Assembly: GCA_947037995.1 (NCBI GenBank)
Contig: CAMQUV010000079.1
Span: 1-5,961, forward strand
From: an uncultured Rikenellaceae bacterium
GTDB taxonomy: Bacteria > Bacteroidota > Bacteroidia > Bacteroidales > Rikenellaceae
Direction of reading: 5' to 3'
DNA: 5,961 bases
Numbering within the stretch: position 1 is the first letter of the stretch; every line of letters starts with the position of its first letter. The position numbers were made by a program, and so were the translations under genes. Shown here piece by piece: positions 1-5,961 of this stretch. The notes under the pieces were generated by a model. That model was not told the origin of the DNA, made no database searches, and saw only the letters and a program-made list of their open reading frames with translations.

Positions 1-49
1 ACGAGATAATGAGCGGTGACTGGAGTTCAGACGTGTGCTCTTCCGATCT
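1..49 (+). other. Illumina P7/index/read-2 adapter left on the contig end (not genomic)
   Basis: Bases 16-49 match, without a mismatch, the 34-base Illumina TruSeq read-2 adapter, which ends in TGCTCTTCCGATCT. Bases 1-7 (ACGAGAT) are the last bases of the P7 flow-cell primer. Bases 8-15 (AATGAGCG) sit where the 8-base i7 index belongs; their reverse complement is CGCTCATT, which I recall as TruSeq HT index D703. The order primer tail, index, adapter is that of a library molecule, so this is untrimmed sequencing artefact. Translated from base 16 it gives [10 protein letters not shown], a well-known contaminating peptide in protein databases. Genomic sequence begins at about base 50. Confidence 0.98.
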
Positions 50-847
50 TACGGTATAGTAGTGTGCACCGTTATGTTCGCCAACTTTTACGCCATCGGC
101 TGGGTTGTAATTGTATGGTGCGAATATATCAGTGTGATTTTCGTATCCTGTCCAGTTGCGTGGGATTTCGATTATGTCGCCTTGTTTGGCTTTTAGTTTT
201 TGTTGTAGGAACACAGGCAGGTCGACTTTCCCGACAAAGCATATCCCTTGCGAGTCTTTTCTTTTGGCTGTAGCAAGTCCTTCGCGCAGTGCGATTTCGC
301 GTACTTCGGGTTTATCGAGGTGTCCTATGGGGAACAGTGTTTTGGATAGTTGCGCTTGGTTGACTTGGCACAAGAAATAGCTTTGGTCTTTATTTTTATC
401 TTTCCCTGCAATAAGTTGAAACTCTGAGTTTTCGTGTTGGTTGACTTGGCAGTAGTGTCCTGTGGCTACAAATTGCGCCCCCAGTTTGAACGCGGCATCG
501 GCAAAGGCGGCAAACTTAATTTCGCGATTGCATAGTACATCCGGGTTAGGGGTGCGTCCTTTTTCGTATTCGGAGAACATATATTCGACCACTTTGGTAC
601 GGTATGTTTCAGAGAGGTCTATATAGTGGAATTCGATATCTAGTTTTTTGGCAACAAGTTCGGCAAACATTCTATCGTCTTCCCAAGGGCAATCGCCATC
701 GAGTGTGCCCGTTGTGTCGTGCCAGTTTCGCATAAACATTCCAATAACGTTATAGCCTTGTTCTTTGAGTAGGTATGCTGCCACCGACGAGTCGACTCCG
801 CCTGAGAGTCCTACTACTACGCTAGGTTTAGTATCTTTATTTTCCAT
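50..847 (-). CDS. mnmA: tRNA-specific 2-thiouridylase MnmA, 3'-truncated by the contig end
   Basis: MnmA makes the 2-thiouridine at wobble position 34 of tRNAs for Lys, Glu and Gln. It adenylates the uridine with ATP and transfers sulfur from a persulfide relay, in the cytoplasm. The 266 visible residues begin [20 protein letters not shown]. The ATP-binding PP-loop SGGVDSS is at 15-21. The first catalytic cysteine, C106, lies in [12 protein letters not shown] with D103; ATGHY is at 128-132, KDQSYFL at 153-159, and the second cysteine, C202, in DSQGICFVG. Family members are about 350-390 residues, so roughly the last 100, including the GQRKGLG region, are missing because genomic sequence stops at base 50. 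Residues 229-252 look like an insertion relative to the E. coli protein, which I believe is usual in Bacteroidota. The start is the first ATG; upstream is A-rich with no Shine-Dalgarno. The MATE gene ends 33 bases upstream on the same strand with no hairpin between them, so co-transcription is likely. Confidence 0.95.
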
Positions 848-880
848 TTTTTTAATTATAGATTATTGTTTTTTTTATCG

Positions 881-2215
881 TTATATATGAAATACTGATT
901 TAGTTCGCCAGTTTCCTTTTTTGTAGTACGCCAGCGACAGTATTCCCCCCACTAGCCATCCTGTTGGTATTGCCCACCATATTCCTACTACCCCGAATAA
1001 GTCAGAGAAAAGTGCTGCTAGTGGTATTCTGACCGCCCATAGTGCTATGAACGTTATTATCATTGGTACAAATGTGGCGCCAGCCCCTCTAAACATCCCA
1101 CTAAGTACGAACATTACATTGAATAGTATATAAAACGAACTTACTATCACTAGATATTGTGCGCCTATGTCAATTACATTAGCATCGTCAGTAAACATAG
1201 CGATTAGCGGTTTGCCAAAAATGGTTATTACTATGGTTATGGCCACACAGGTGAGTGATGATATAAGGAGTGTGAATCTCAGTGCTTTTTTCACTCTATA
1301 AATATTTCCGGCGCCTATATTCTGCCCTACGAAGCTCGAGAGCGCCGCCGCAAAGTTCATCGCGGGTATTACGGCAAGGTTATCAATTCTGTACGCTGCG
1401 GAATATGCTGCTATGACGTCCGTGCCGAACGGGTTGACTATGACCGACAGTGCGATAGCTCCGAAAGCCACGAATGATTGTTGTATTCCTGTGGGGAGTC
1501 CGTATCTAACGCATTGATAGAATATTTTTCGGTCAAACTTTAGTTTCAGCAGGTTTATTTTAAGTATTTCGTGCGTTTTGTTTATATATATGATTGCTCC
1601 AAAATAGGCTATGGCTTCTGCGGCGACAGTTGCCCAAGCGGCTCCTGCGATACCCCAATTGAATTGTAGTATGAATAGGTAGTCTAGTCCTACGTTGATA
1701 AATGCAGTAGCTATTAGGAAGTAGAGCGGTGTTTTTGAGTCTCCGATGCCTCTTAGTATAGCTGATAGTGAGTTGAATCCGAACAGTATGAATGCTCCAG
1801 CTAGGTAGACTTGTAGGTACTGTGTGGCTTGCGGTATTATTTTTTCGGGAAGCCCTGTTAGTCTGAATATATCTTCCGCAAAAGTTATACCAAATGCTGC
1901 AATTATTACGGCAGCCACAAGTAGCATTATATGTAGGGTATCGGATGTGAGTTTCACTTTATCGTTTTGCCCCGAGCCGAAGTACTGCGAGATAACAACA
2001 GAAGCACCAGAGCCTAGACCGATAACGATGGCAATTATTGCGAATATGACAGGCATACTGGCACCAACAGCCGCGAGAGCTTCTTTGCCCAATATTTGCC
2101 CAACTATTATGCTGTCTATAATTTGGTATAGTTGCATAAATATGTTGCCCAGTATTATTGGGGTGGCGAATTTTATAATTTGGCGTCCAATGGGGCCTTG
2201 GGTGAAATCTTGCAT
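881..2215 (-). CDS. MATE-family multidrug/cation antiporter
   Basis: This is an inner-membrane secondary transporter that exports organic cations, drugs or metabolites in exchange for Na+ or H+; the substrate cannot be told from sequence. At 444 residues it has the usual MATE length for 12 membrane helices in two six-helix bundles, and hydrophobic segments run through the whole protein. The amino end, with GPIGRQIIKFATPIILGN (7-24), VGQILGKEALAAVGAS (38-53) and GLGSGASVVISQYFG (66-80), is typical of the DinF/NorM-like group in anaerobic gut bacteria. The two halves carry matching motifs, ILRGIGDSKTPL (153-164) and MFRGAGATFVPM (374-385), reflecting the internal duplication. FVGQNIGAG (295-303) and RIPLA (396-400) are also family features. 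The reading frame is intact. The start is supported by alignment to the family amino end; upstream is A/T-rich with no Shine-Dalgarno. It is divergent from serC and probably co-transcribed with mnmA. A specific subfamily name would be a guess. Confidence 0.95.
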   Translation of the reverse strand: MQDFTQGPIGRQIIKFATPIILGNIFMQLYQIIDSIIVGQILGKEALAAVGASMPVIFAIIAIVIGLGSGASVVISQYFGSGQNDKVKLTSDTLHIMLLVAAVIIAAFGITFAEDIFRLTGLPEKIIPQATQYLQVYLAGAFILFGFNSLSAILRGIGDSKTPLYFLIATAFINVGLDYLFILQFNWGIAGAAWATVAAEAIAYFGAIIYINKTHEILKINLLKLKFDRKIFYQCVRYGLPTGIQQSFVAFGAIALSVIVNPFGTDVIAAYSAAYRIDNLAVIPAMNFAAALSSFVGQNIGAGNIYRVKKALRFTLLISSLTCVAITIVITIFGKPLIAMFTDDANVIDIGAQYLVIVSSFYILFNVMFVLSGMFRGAGATFVPMIITFIALWAVRIPLAALFSDLFGVVGIWWAIPTGWLVGGILSLAYYKKGNWRTKSVFHI

Positions 2216-2298
2216 TAATTATTGGGTAATTATTAATAGGTTGTAAGTAGAACTATATGATTTTATCACAAATCATCATAATTTTACTAAATCGCCTA

Positions 2299-2329
2299 TT
2301 GTTTTCGGGATTTTTTTTTACTACATTTG
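2299..2329 (+). promoter_or_regulatory. Bacteroidota-type promoter for the serC unit
   Basis: A TTG (2299-2301) is followed after 20 bases by TACATTTG (2322-2329). This fits the primary sigma factor consensus of Bacteroidota, a -33 TTG-type box and a -7 TAnnTTTG box separated by 19-21 bases. The spacer contains a run of nine T (2311-2319). Transcription would start a few bases after 2329, at about 2335, leaving a leader of roughly 110 bases before the serC ATG. The assignment rests only on motif and position. Confidence 0.6.
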
Positions 2330-2367
2330 TAAAACAAACATTCTACTCCCTCTCCTGCGCCTTTGCA

Positions 2368-2399
2368 AATTGTTGCTGCGGGCGCGAGCTGGCAAAATT
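2368..2399 (+). promoter_or_regulatory. Possible hairpin in the serC 5' leader
   Basis: AATT (2368-2371), TTGC (2373-2376) and GC (2378-2379) can pair with GC (2388-2389), GCAA (2392-2395) and AATT (2396-2399). This gives ten base pairs with small bulges and an eight-base GC-rich loop (2380-2387). It lies between the likely transcription start and the serC ATG, and a run of six T follows at 2407-2412. It could be an attenuator or a 5' stabilising element, but the bulges and the seven-base gap before the T run make it a poor intrinsic terminator. I recognise no known riboswitch. Confidence 0.25.
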
Positions 2400-2445
2400 A
2401 GATAAATTTTTTGACTTTTTAACCTTTTTTAAATACATAAAAATT

Positions 2446-3519
2446 ATGAAAAAACACAACTTCTCTGCCGGACCCTGTATCCTACCCAGAATCGCTATCG
2501 AAAACGCTGCCAAAGCTATCCTTGATTTTAACGGAATGGGACTCTCTCTTATCGAAATCTCACACCGTACGAAAGACTTTGAAGATGTACTGGACGAAGC
2601 CACAGCTCTTCTTACAGAACTACTCGATATCCCCGCTACGCACAAAGTACTCTGGCTTGGTGGTGGTGCCTCGACGCAGTTCTATTTCGTGCCTTTTAAC
2701 TTTATGAATAAAAAAGCAGGTTACGTTAATACTGGTGTGTGGGCCAAAAAAGCTCTCAAAGAAGCCAAACTATTCGGCGATGCTGTTGAGGTAGCTTGCT
2801 CGGAAGATAAAAATAATACCTATATCCCAAAAGGATTTAATATTCCACTTGACCTCGACTATCTTCATATTACTACTAATAATACCATCTTTGGTACCCA
2901 GTTTAAAGAAGATATCGACTGTCCAGTGCCTCTTATTGCGGATATGAGCTCAGATATACTCTCGCGTAAAGTCGATGTTAGTAAATATGCACTTATCTAC
3001 GGTGGAGCCCAAAAAAATATGGGACCCGCTGGCGTTACATTCGTTATCGTTAACGAAAGTATGCTCGGCAAAGTTGATAGAAAACTTCCGTCGATGATTA
3101 ACTATAAAACGCATATCGATGGTGGCTCTATGTTTAACACTCCGCCTGTGTTCCCTATATTTGTTGTAAAAGAAACACTAAAATGGCTTAAATCTATTGG
3201 TGGCGTCGAAGCAATGGCCGCTATCAATAAACAAAAAGCTGACCTGCTTTATGGCGAAATTGAACGAAACGAAATGTTTAGCTGCCCAGTTGAGGTGCAA
3301 GACAGGTCTGTGATGAACGTGCCGTTCGTGTATAGCGATAAATATAAAGATATGGAGCCAACCGCATTCCTTAATTTTGCAAAAGATAACGGTATGATTG
3401 GACTCAAAGGTCATAGACTTGTCGGAGGGTTTAGAGCCTCTATATATAATGCTCTGCCACTCGAAAGCGTGCAAGCACTTGTCGATTGTATGAAAGAATT
3501 TGAACAAAAATGTAAGTAA
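2446..3519 (+). CDS. serC: Phosphoserine aminotransferase SerC
   Basis: SerC is a cytoplasmic PLP enzyme (EC 2.6.1.52) that converts 3-phosphohydroxypyruvate and glutamate to L-phosphoserine and 2-oxoglutarate, the second step of serine synthesis. The same enzyme can act on a 4-carbon analogue in pyridoxal phosphate synthesis. The 357-residue product has the usual family length and begins [14 protein letters not shown], the typical SerC amino end (NFSAGP). Visible motifs are IEISHR (36-41, with the substrate-binding His and Arg), GGGAS (72-76, cofactor phosphate), [10 protein letters not shown] (143-152) and [10 protein letters not shown] (165-174). The PLP-binding lysine is K190 in [11 protein letters not shown]. 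The ATG at 2446 is chosen over an in-frame ATG at 2257 because it matches the family start and lies downstream of the promoter. The leader is A/T-rich with no Shine-Dalgarno. serA follows after 72 bases. Confidence 0.98.
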   Translation: MKKHNFSAGPCILPRIAIENAAKAILDFNGMGLSLIEISHRTKDFEDVLDEATALLTELLDIPATHKVLWLGGGASTQFYFVPFNFMNKKAGYVNTGVWAKKALKEAKLFGDAVEVACSEDKNNTYIPKGFNIPLDLDYLHITTNNTIFGTQFKEDIDCPVPLIADMSSDILSRKVDVSKYALIYGGAQKNMGPAGVTFVIVNESMLGKVDRKLPSMINYKTHIDGGSMFNTPPVFPIFVVKETLKWLKSIGGVEAMAAINKQKADLLYGEIERNEMFSCPVEVQDRSVMNVPFVYSDKYKDMEPTAFLNFAKDNGMIGLKGHRLVGGFRASIYNALPLESVQALVDCMKEFEQKCK

Positions 3520-3540
3520 CCCTTAACCGTATTTATATTC

Positions 3541-3548
3541 TACGTTTG
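3541..3548 (+). promoter_or_regulatory. Possible -7 box of an internal promoter before serA
   Basis: TACGTTTG matches the Bacteroidota -7 consensus TAnnTTTG exactly and lies in the 72-base serC-serA gap, 43 bases before the serA start. No TTG is found 19-21 bases upstream, where the -33 box should be (around 3518-3521), so it is at best a partial promoter. There is no terminator hairpin in the gap, so read-through from serC is expected in any case. Confidence 0.3.
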
Positions 3549-3591
3549 ATGGAATTGTAAATACTAATACTGCCCACCCTTAAAAACTACA

Positions 3592-4509
3592 ATGATGAAA
3601 ATACTTGTTGCTACTGATAAACCATTCGCACCCGAAGCTGTTAATGGTATCAAAGAAATTGTCGAAAAAGCAGGGATGAAATTCGCCCTGCTCGAAAAAT
3701 ATACCTGCCAAGATGAACTCTGTAAAGCCGCTAGCGATGCAGATGCTATGATTGTTAGGTCCGATAAAGTCACTAAAGATGTTGTCGACGCTGCCAAAAA
3801 TCTTAAAATCGTTGTGCGCGCAGGAGCAGGTTATGATAACCTAGACCTACAAGCGTGCTGCGATAGGAAAATTGTGGCGATGAATACCCCCGGGCAAAAT
3901 TCTAATGCCGTGGCGGAACTCGCTATCGCTATGATGATTTTTATGGCGCGAGGGCAATTTAATCCCGTGGCTGGTACCGAACTGAAAGGCAAAAACCTCG
4001 GGATACACGCATATGGCAATGTAGGTAGCCTCGTTGCTAAATATGGAAAGGCTTTCGGAATGAATGTCTATGCTTTTGACCCTTACGCGAAACCAGAAGT
4101 GCTTAAAAATGATGGTATTATTCAAGTGAATACAGCCGAAGAACTCTATGAGAAAGCGGACTATATCTCTCTGCATATTCCCTCTACGCCCGAAACTAAA
4201 AACTCTATTAATAGAGCTCTAGTTAATCGTATGCCTAAAGGTGCTACTATTGTCAATACTGCTCGCAAAGACGTTATTAATGAAGTGGAATTGCTCGAAC
4301 TTATGAAAGAACGCACAGACCTGAAGTATGCTACTGATATCGCTGCCGACCTTGACTTTACCGAAGTAGGGACTAGATTCTTTGCTACGCCTAAGAAAAT
4401 GGGAGCGCAAACCAAAGAAGCGAACCTCAATGCTGGGATAGCTGCAGCTAACCAAATTGTTGAGTTTCTGACTCAGGGAGTTACAAAATTTCAAGTAAAT
4501 AAATTCTAA
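3592..4509 (+). CDS. serA: D-3-phosphoglycerate dehydrogenase, short lysine-type (type III) form
   Basis: This enzyme oxidises 3-phosphoglycerate to 3-phosphohydroxypyruvate with NAD+, the first step of serine synthesis. The 305 residues cover only the substrate and NAD domains of the D-2-hydroxyacid dehydrogenase family; no ACT regulatory domain follows, unlike the 410-residue E. coli enzyme. VRAGAGYDNLD (75-85) and NTARKDVINE (222-231, catalytic R225) are family motifs. Two sites are unusual. The NAD loop reads GIHAYGNVG (137-145), so the first glycine of GxGxxG is alanine (A140). At the catalytic His position the protein has TPKKMGAQT (266-274), so K268 replaces His. Lysine catalysis is established for the Entamoeba histolytica type III enzyme, which is related to Bacteroides PGDHs. 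Lack of an ACT domain suggests that serine feedback, if any, works differently. An alternative start is the next codon, ATG at 3595, giving MKILVATDKP. It lies 72 bases after serC and 29 before the DUF1015 gene. Confidence 0.95.
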   Translation: MMKILVATDKPFAPEAVNGIKEIVEKAGMKFALLEKYTCQDELCKAASDADAMIVRSDKVTKDVVDAAKNLKIVVRAGAGYDNLDLQACCDRKIVAMNTPGQNSNAVAELAIAMMIFMARGQFNPVAGTELKGKNLGIHAYGNVGSLVAKYGKAFGMNVYAFDPYAKPEVLKNDGIIQVNTAEELYEKADYISLHIPSTPETKNSINRALVNRMPKGATIVNTARKDVINEVELLELMKERTDLKYATDIAADLDFTEVGTRFFATPKKMGAQTKEANLNAGIAAANQIVEFLTQGVTKFQVNKF

Positions 4510-4538
4510 ATCATTTATATTTAAACAATCGTTAAATT

Positions 4539-5780
4539 ATGGTACGTATTAAACCTTTCCACGGAGTTCGCCCACCCAAAGAACTTGTTAAAGAAGTCGC
4601 ATCGCGCCCGTATGATGTACTTAGCTCGGCTGAAGCGAAAATCGAAGCAGGCGAAAAATCACTATTGCATATTATTAAACCCGAAATAGATTTCGTTTCG
4701 GCTATTGATGAACACCTGCCTGAGGTGTACCAAAAAGCTGTTGATAACTATAAATTGTGGAAACATAATGGATGGCTGGTCAAAGAAGCGAAGGAAAAAT
4801 ATTATGTCTATGCCCAAACTATGGATGGACGTACGCAGTATGGACTTGTTGCCTGCTGTCATTTTGATGACTATCTTAATGATAAAATCAAAAAACATGA
4901 ACTTACCCGCAAAGACAAAGAAGAAGATAGAATGAAACACGTCAGAGAGCAAAACGCTAATATCGAACCTGTGTTCTTCTCGTATCCTGCTCATAAAGAG
5001 ATTGATGTAATTGTGGCTAATGTGGTCAAAAATAATGCCCCAGAATATGACTTTACTGCCGAAGATGGATTCGGACACCATTTCTGGTGTATCGAAGATG
5101 ACGCTGTGAACAAACGTATTTCTGAGATTTTTGCGACTATCCCGGCGCTCTATGTTGCTGATGGACATCATCGCACGGCCGCAGCAGCACTAGTTGCACA
5201 AGAGAAAATGAATGCTAATCCAAACCATACTGGTAACGAAGAGTATTGCTATTTCCTTAGTGTGATTTTCCCTGATAACCAACTGGAAATTATTGACTAT
5301 AATAGAACCGTTAAAGACCTTAATGGACTCTCGGCCGAGCAGCTGCTCGCTAATTTAGAACAAGATTTTATTGTGGAATGTAAAGGTGAGGAGATATATA
5401 AACCTAATGAACTACATAACTTTGCTATGTATCTCGAGGGTAAATGGTACTCACTTACTGCCAAAAAAGGCACTTATAATGATAATGACCCTATCGGAGT
5501 ACTTGATGTGACAGTGCTTTCAAATTTGGTGCTCGACAAACAACTCGGAATCAAAGACCTTAGAACCGACAAAAGAGTCGATTTTATAGGTGGAATTAGA
5601 GGACTTGGTGAACTCAAAAAACGTGTTGATAGTGGCGATATGGCTGTTGCCTTTGCACTGTATGCTGTGTCGATGAAACAACTTATTGATATCGCTGATA
5701 CGGGTAATATTATGCCTCCAAAAACTACTTGGTTCGAACCTAAGCTCCGCTCGGGTATCGTTATTCACGAACTTGAATAA
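4539..5780 (+). CDS. DUF1015-family protein, candidate serine/phosphoserine kinase
   Basis: This 413-residue soluble protein belongs to DUF1015 (PF06245); it has no signal peptide or membrane segment. Family landmarks are IKPFHGVRPP at the amino end (4-13), RPYDVLS (23-29), a charged stretch HELTRKDKEEDR (120-131), DGFGHHFW (176-183), ADGHHRTAAA (207-216), RVDFIGGIRGL (346-356) and a conserved end with MPPKTTWFEPKL (392-403). The DGHHR core resembles the nucleotide-binding motif of ParB-like serine kinases such as archaeal SerK and staphylococcal SbnI. I also recall, without being able to check, that some DUF1015 proteins have been shown to be ATP-dependent serine kinases. It is the last gene of the serC-serA unit, 29 bases after serA, so a role in phosphoserine-serine interconversion is a reasonable inference but unproven. 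The start ATG is the first in frame and matches the family amino end; no Shine-Dalgarno is seen. A terminator follows 43 bases after the stop. Confidence 0.9.
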   Translation: MVRIKPFHGVRPPKELVKEVASRPYDVLSSAEAKIEAGEKSLLHIIKPEIDFVSAIDEHLPEVYQKAVDNYKLWKHNGWLVKEAKEKYYVYAQTMDGRTQYGLVACCHFDDYLNDKIKKHELTRKDKEEDRMKHVREQNANIEPVFFSYPAHKEIDVIVANVVKNNAPEYDFTAEDGFGHHFWCIEDDAVNKRISEIFATIPALYVADGHHRTAAAALVAQEKMNANPNHTGNEEYCYFLSVIFPDNQLEIIDYNRTVKDLNGLSAEQLLANLEQDFIVECKGEEIYKPNELHNFAMYLEGKWYSLTAKKGTYNDNDPIGVLDVTVLSNLVLDKQLGIKDLRTDKRVDFIGGIRGLGELKKRVDSGDMAVAFALYAVSMKQLIDIADTGNIMPPKTTWFEPKLRSGIVIHELE

Positions 5781-5799
5781 ACGGCAGGAATACTAAACG

Positions 5800-5817
5800 G
5801 GTAAATTTTACCTTTTT
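5800..5817 (+). terminator. Small hairpin with a T run after the DUF1015 gene
   Basis: GGTAA (5800-5804) pairs with TTACC (5808-5812) around a three-base loop, followed directly by five T. The stem is short and A/T-rich. It may be a weak first terminator before the much stronger hairpin a few bases downstream, or chance. Confidence 0.3.
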
Positions 5818-5823
5818 AAAATA

Positions 5824-5865
5824 AACCACCCTCACTAAATTCTATGTTAGTGAGGGTGGTTGTTT
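5824..5865. terminator. Strong, probably bidirectional intrinsic terminator
   Basis: A perfect 15-base inverted repeat, AACCACCCTCACTAA (5824-5838) and its complement (5847-5861), encloses an eight-base loop and is followed by GTTT. It begins 43 bases after the DUF1015 stop and so ends the serC-serA-DUF1015 transcript. Read on the minus strand the stem is followed by a T-rich tract (TTATTTTAAAAAGG), so it could also end a convergent transcript from the right. The tail on the plus side is short for a textbook U-tract. Confidence 0.85.
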
Positions 5866-5877
5866 ATGTAATGGATG

Positions 5878-5961
5878 CTAGGCTGTTGCCTCTTGACACA
5901 AAATGCCTCTAGGTAAAGGTATAATGATGAATAGAGCTATAGGAGCAATAGGCAAAACAGC
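5878..5961 (-). CDS. Possible 3' end of a convergent gene, hydrophobic C-terminus (uncertain)
   Basis: From the window edge the minus strand is open for 27 codons to a TAG at 5880-5878, reading AVLPIAPIALFIIIPLPRGI and ending CQEATA. The hydrophobic stretch would suit a last membrane helix, and a bidirectional terminator lies just beyond the stop, as expected for a convergent gene. The other two minus frames contain stops here. A 27-codon open frame is not significant by itself. A competing reading is a plus-strand gene starting at 5924 (see findings). I cannot name a family. Confidence 0.25.
   Translation of the reverse strand, partial: AVLPIAPIALFIIIPLPRGILCQEATA

Larger units (their letters stand above)
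2216..2445. other. Divergent intergenic region between the MATE gene and serC
   Basis: This 230-base A/T-rich stretch must hold the promoters for both the leftward MATE-mnmA pair and the rightward serC unit. On the plus strand I see one good promoter (2299-2329) and a possible leader hairpin (2368-2399). On the minus strand no convincing TTG/TAnnTTTG pair is visible; TAATTTTG (2400 to 2393, minus) matches the -7 box but has no -33 partner. A plus-strand reading frame is open from an ATG at 2257 into serC, but its first 63 codons resemble no part of SerC and would begin before the serC promoter, so I treat them as non-coding. Confidence 0.7.

Noticed and set aside
16..273. Open frame of 85 codons on the plus strand from base 16
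   Set aside because: It starts inside the Illumina adapter and then runs antisense to mnmA; its amino end is the known adapter artefact peptide.
2393..2400. TAATTTTG on the minus strand as a -7 box for the MATE gene
   Set aside because: No TTG lies at the right distance upstream, and the bases overlap the serC leader hairpin.
2257..2445. 63-codon amino-terminal extension of SerC
   Set aside because: It resembles no part of SerC, the family start is at 2446, and the likely promoter lies inside the extension.
4662..5171. 169-codon minus-strand open frame inside the DUF1015 gene
   Set aside because: It is a shadow of the strongly supported plus-strand gene, with a composition that follows from antisense reading and no recognisable domain.
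5893..5925. TTGACA and TATAAT on the plus strand, looking like a sigma-70 promoter
   Set aside because: The spacer is 21 bases instead of about 17, and the Bacteroidota primary sigma factor uses a different consensus; probably chance.
5882..5961. Imperfect inverted repeat, GCTGTTGCCT (5882-5891) against AGGCAAAACAGC (5950-5961)
   Set aside because: It needs a two-base gap, the arms are short, and there is no transposase, target duplication or attachment context; the right arm touches the window edge.

Overview
The window looks like the end of an Illumina-assembled contig from a member of the Bacteroidota, probably Bacteroidales. Four things point there: no gene has a clear Shine-Dalgarno sequence and starts follow A/T-rich leaders; there is a good match to the Bacteroidota promoter consensus (TTG, about 20 bases, TAnnTTTG); the gene order is serC-serA-DUF1015; and SerA is the short, ACT-less, lysine-type enzyme that I associate with Bacteroides and Entamoeba. 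The species cannot be read from the sequence.

Layout. Bases 1-49 are not genomic. They are the tail of an Illumina P7 primer, an 8-base index and the complete read-2 adapter, so biology starts at base 50. Bases 50-847 (minus strand) hold the first 266 codons of mnmA, a tRNA 2-thiouridylase, cut off by the contig end. Bases 881-2215 (minus) encode a MATE-family multidrug exporter 33 bases upstream of mnmA, probably in the same transcript. Bases 2216-2445 are a divergent intergenic region with the probable serC promoter and a possible leader hairpin.

Bases 2446-5780 (plus) hold three closely spaced genes: serC (phosphoserine aminotransferase), serA (3-phosphoglycerate dehydrogenase) and a DUF1015-family protein. 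A strong hairpin at 5824-5861 closes the unit. The last 100 bases may contain the 3' end of a convergent gene or the 5' end of a plus-strand gene; neither is secure.

How the genes work together. SerA oxidises 3-phosphoglycerate to 3-phosphohydroxypyruvate and SerC transaminates it to L-phosphoserine. No serB (phosphoserine phosphatase) is present here. The third gene carries an ADGHHR motif like that of ParB-fold serine kinases, so it may interconvert phosphoserine and serine. This is the most interesting functional lead in the window. I see no phage, transposon, CRISPR array, toxin-antitoxin pair, tRNA or rRNA.
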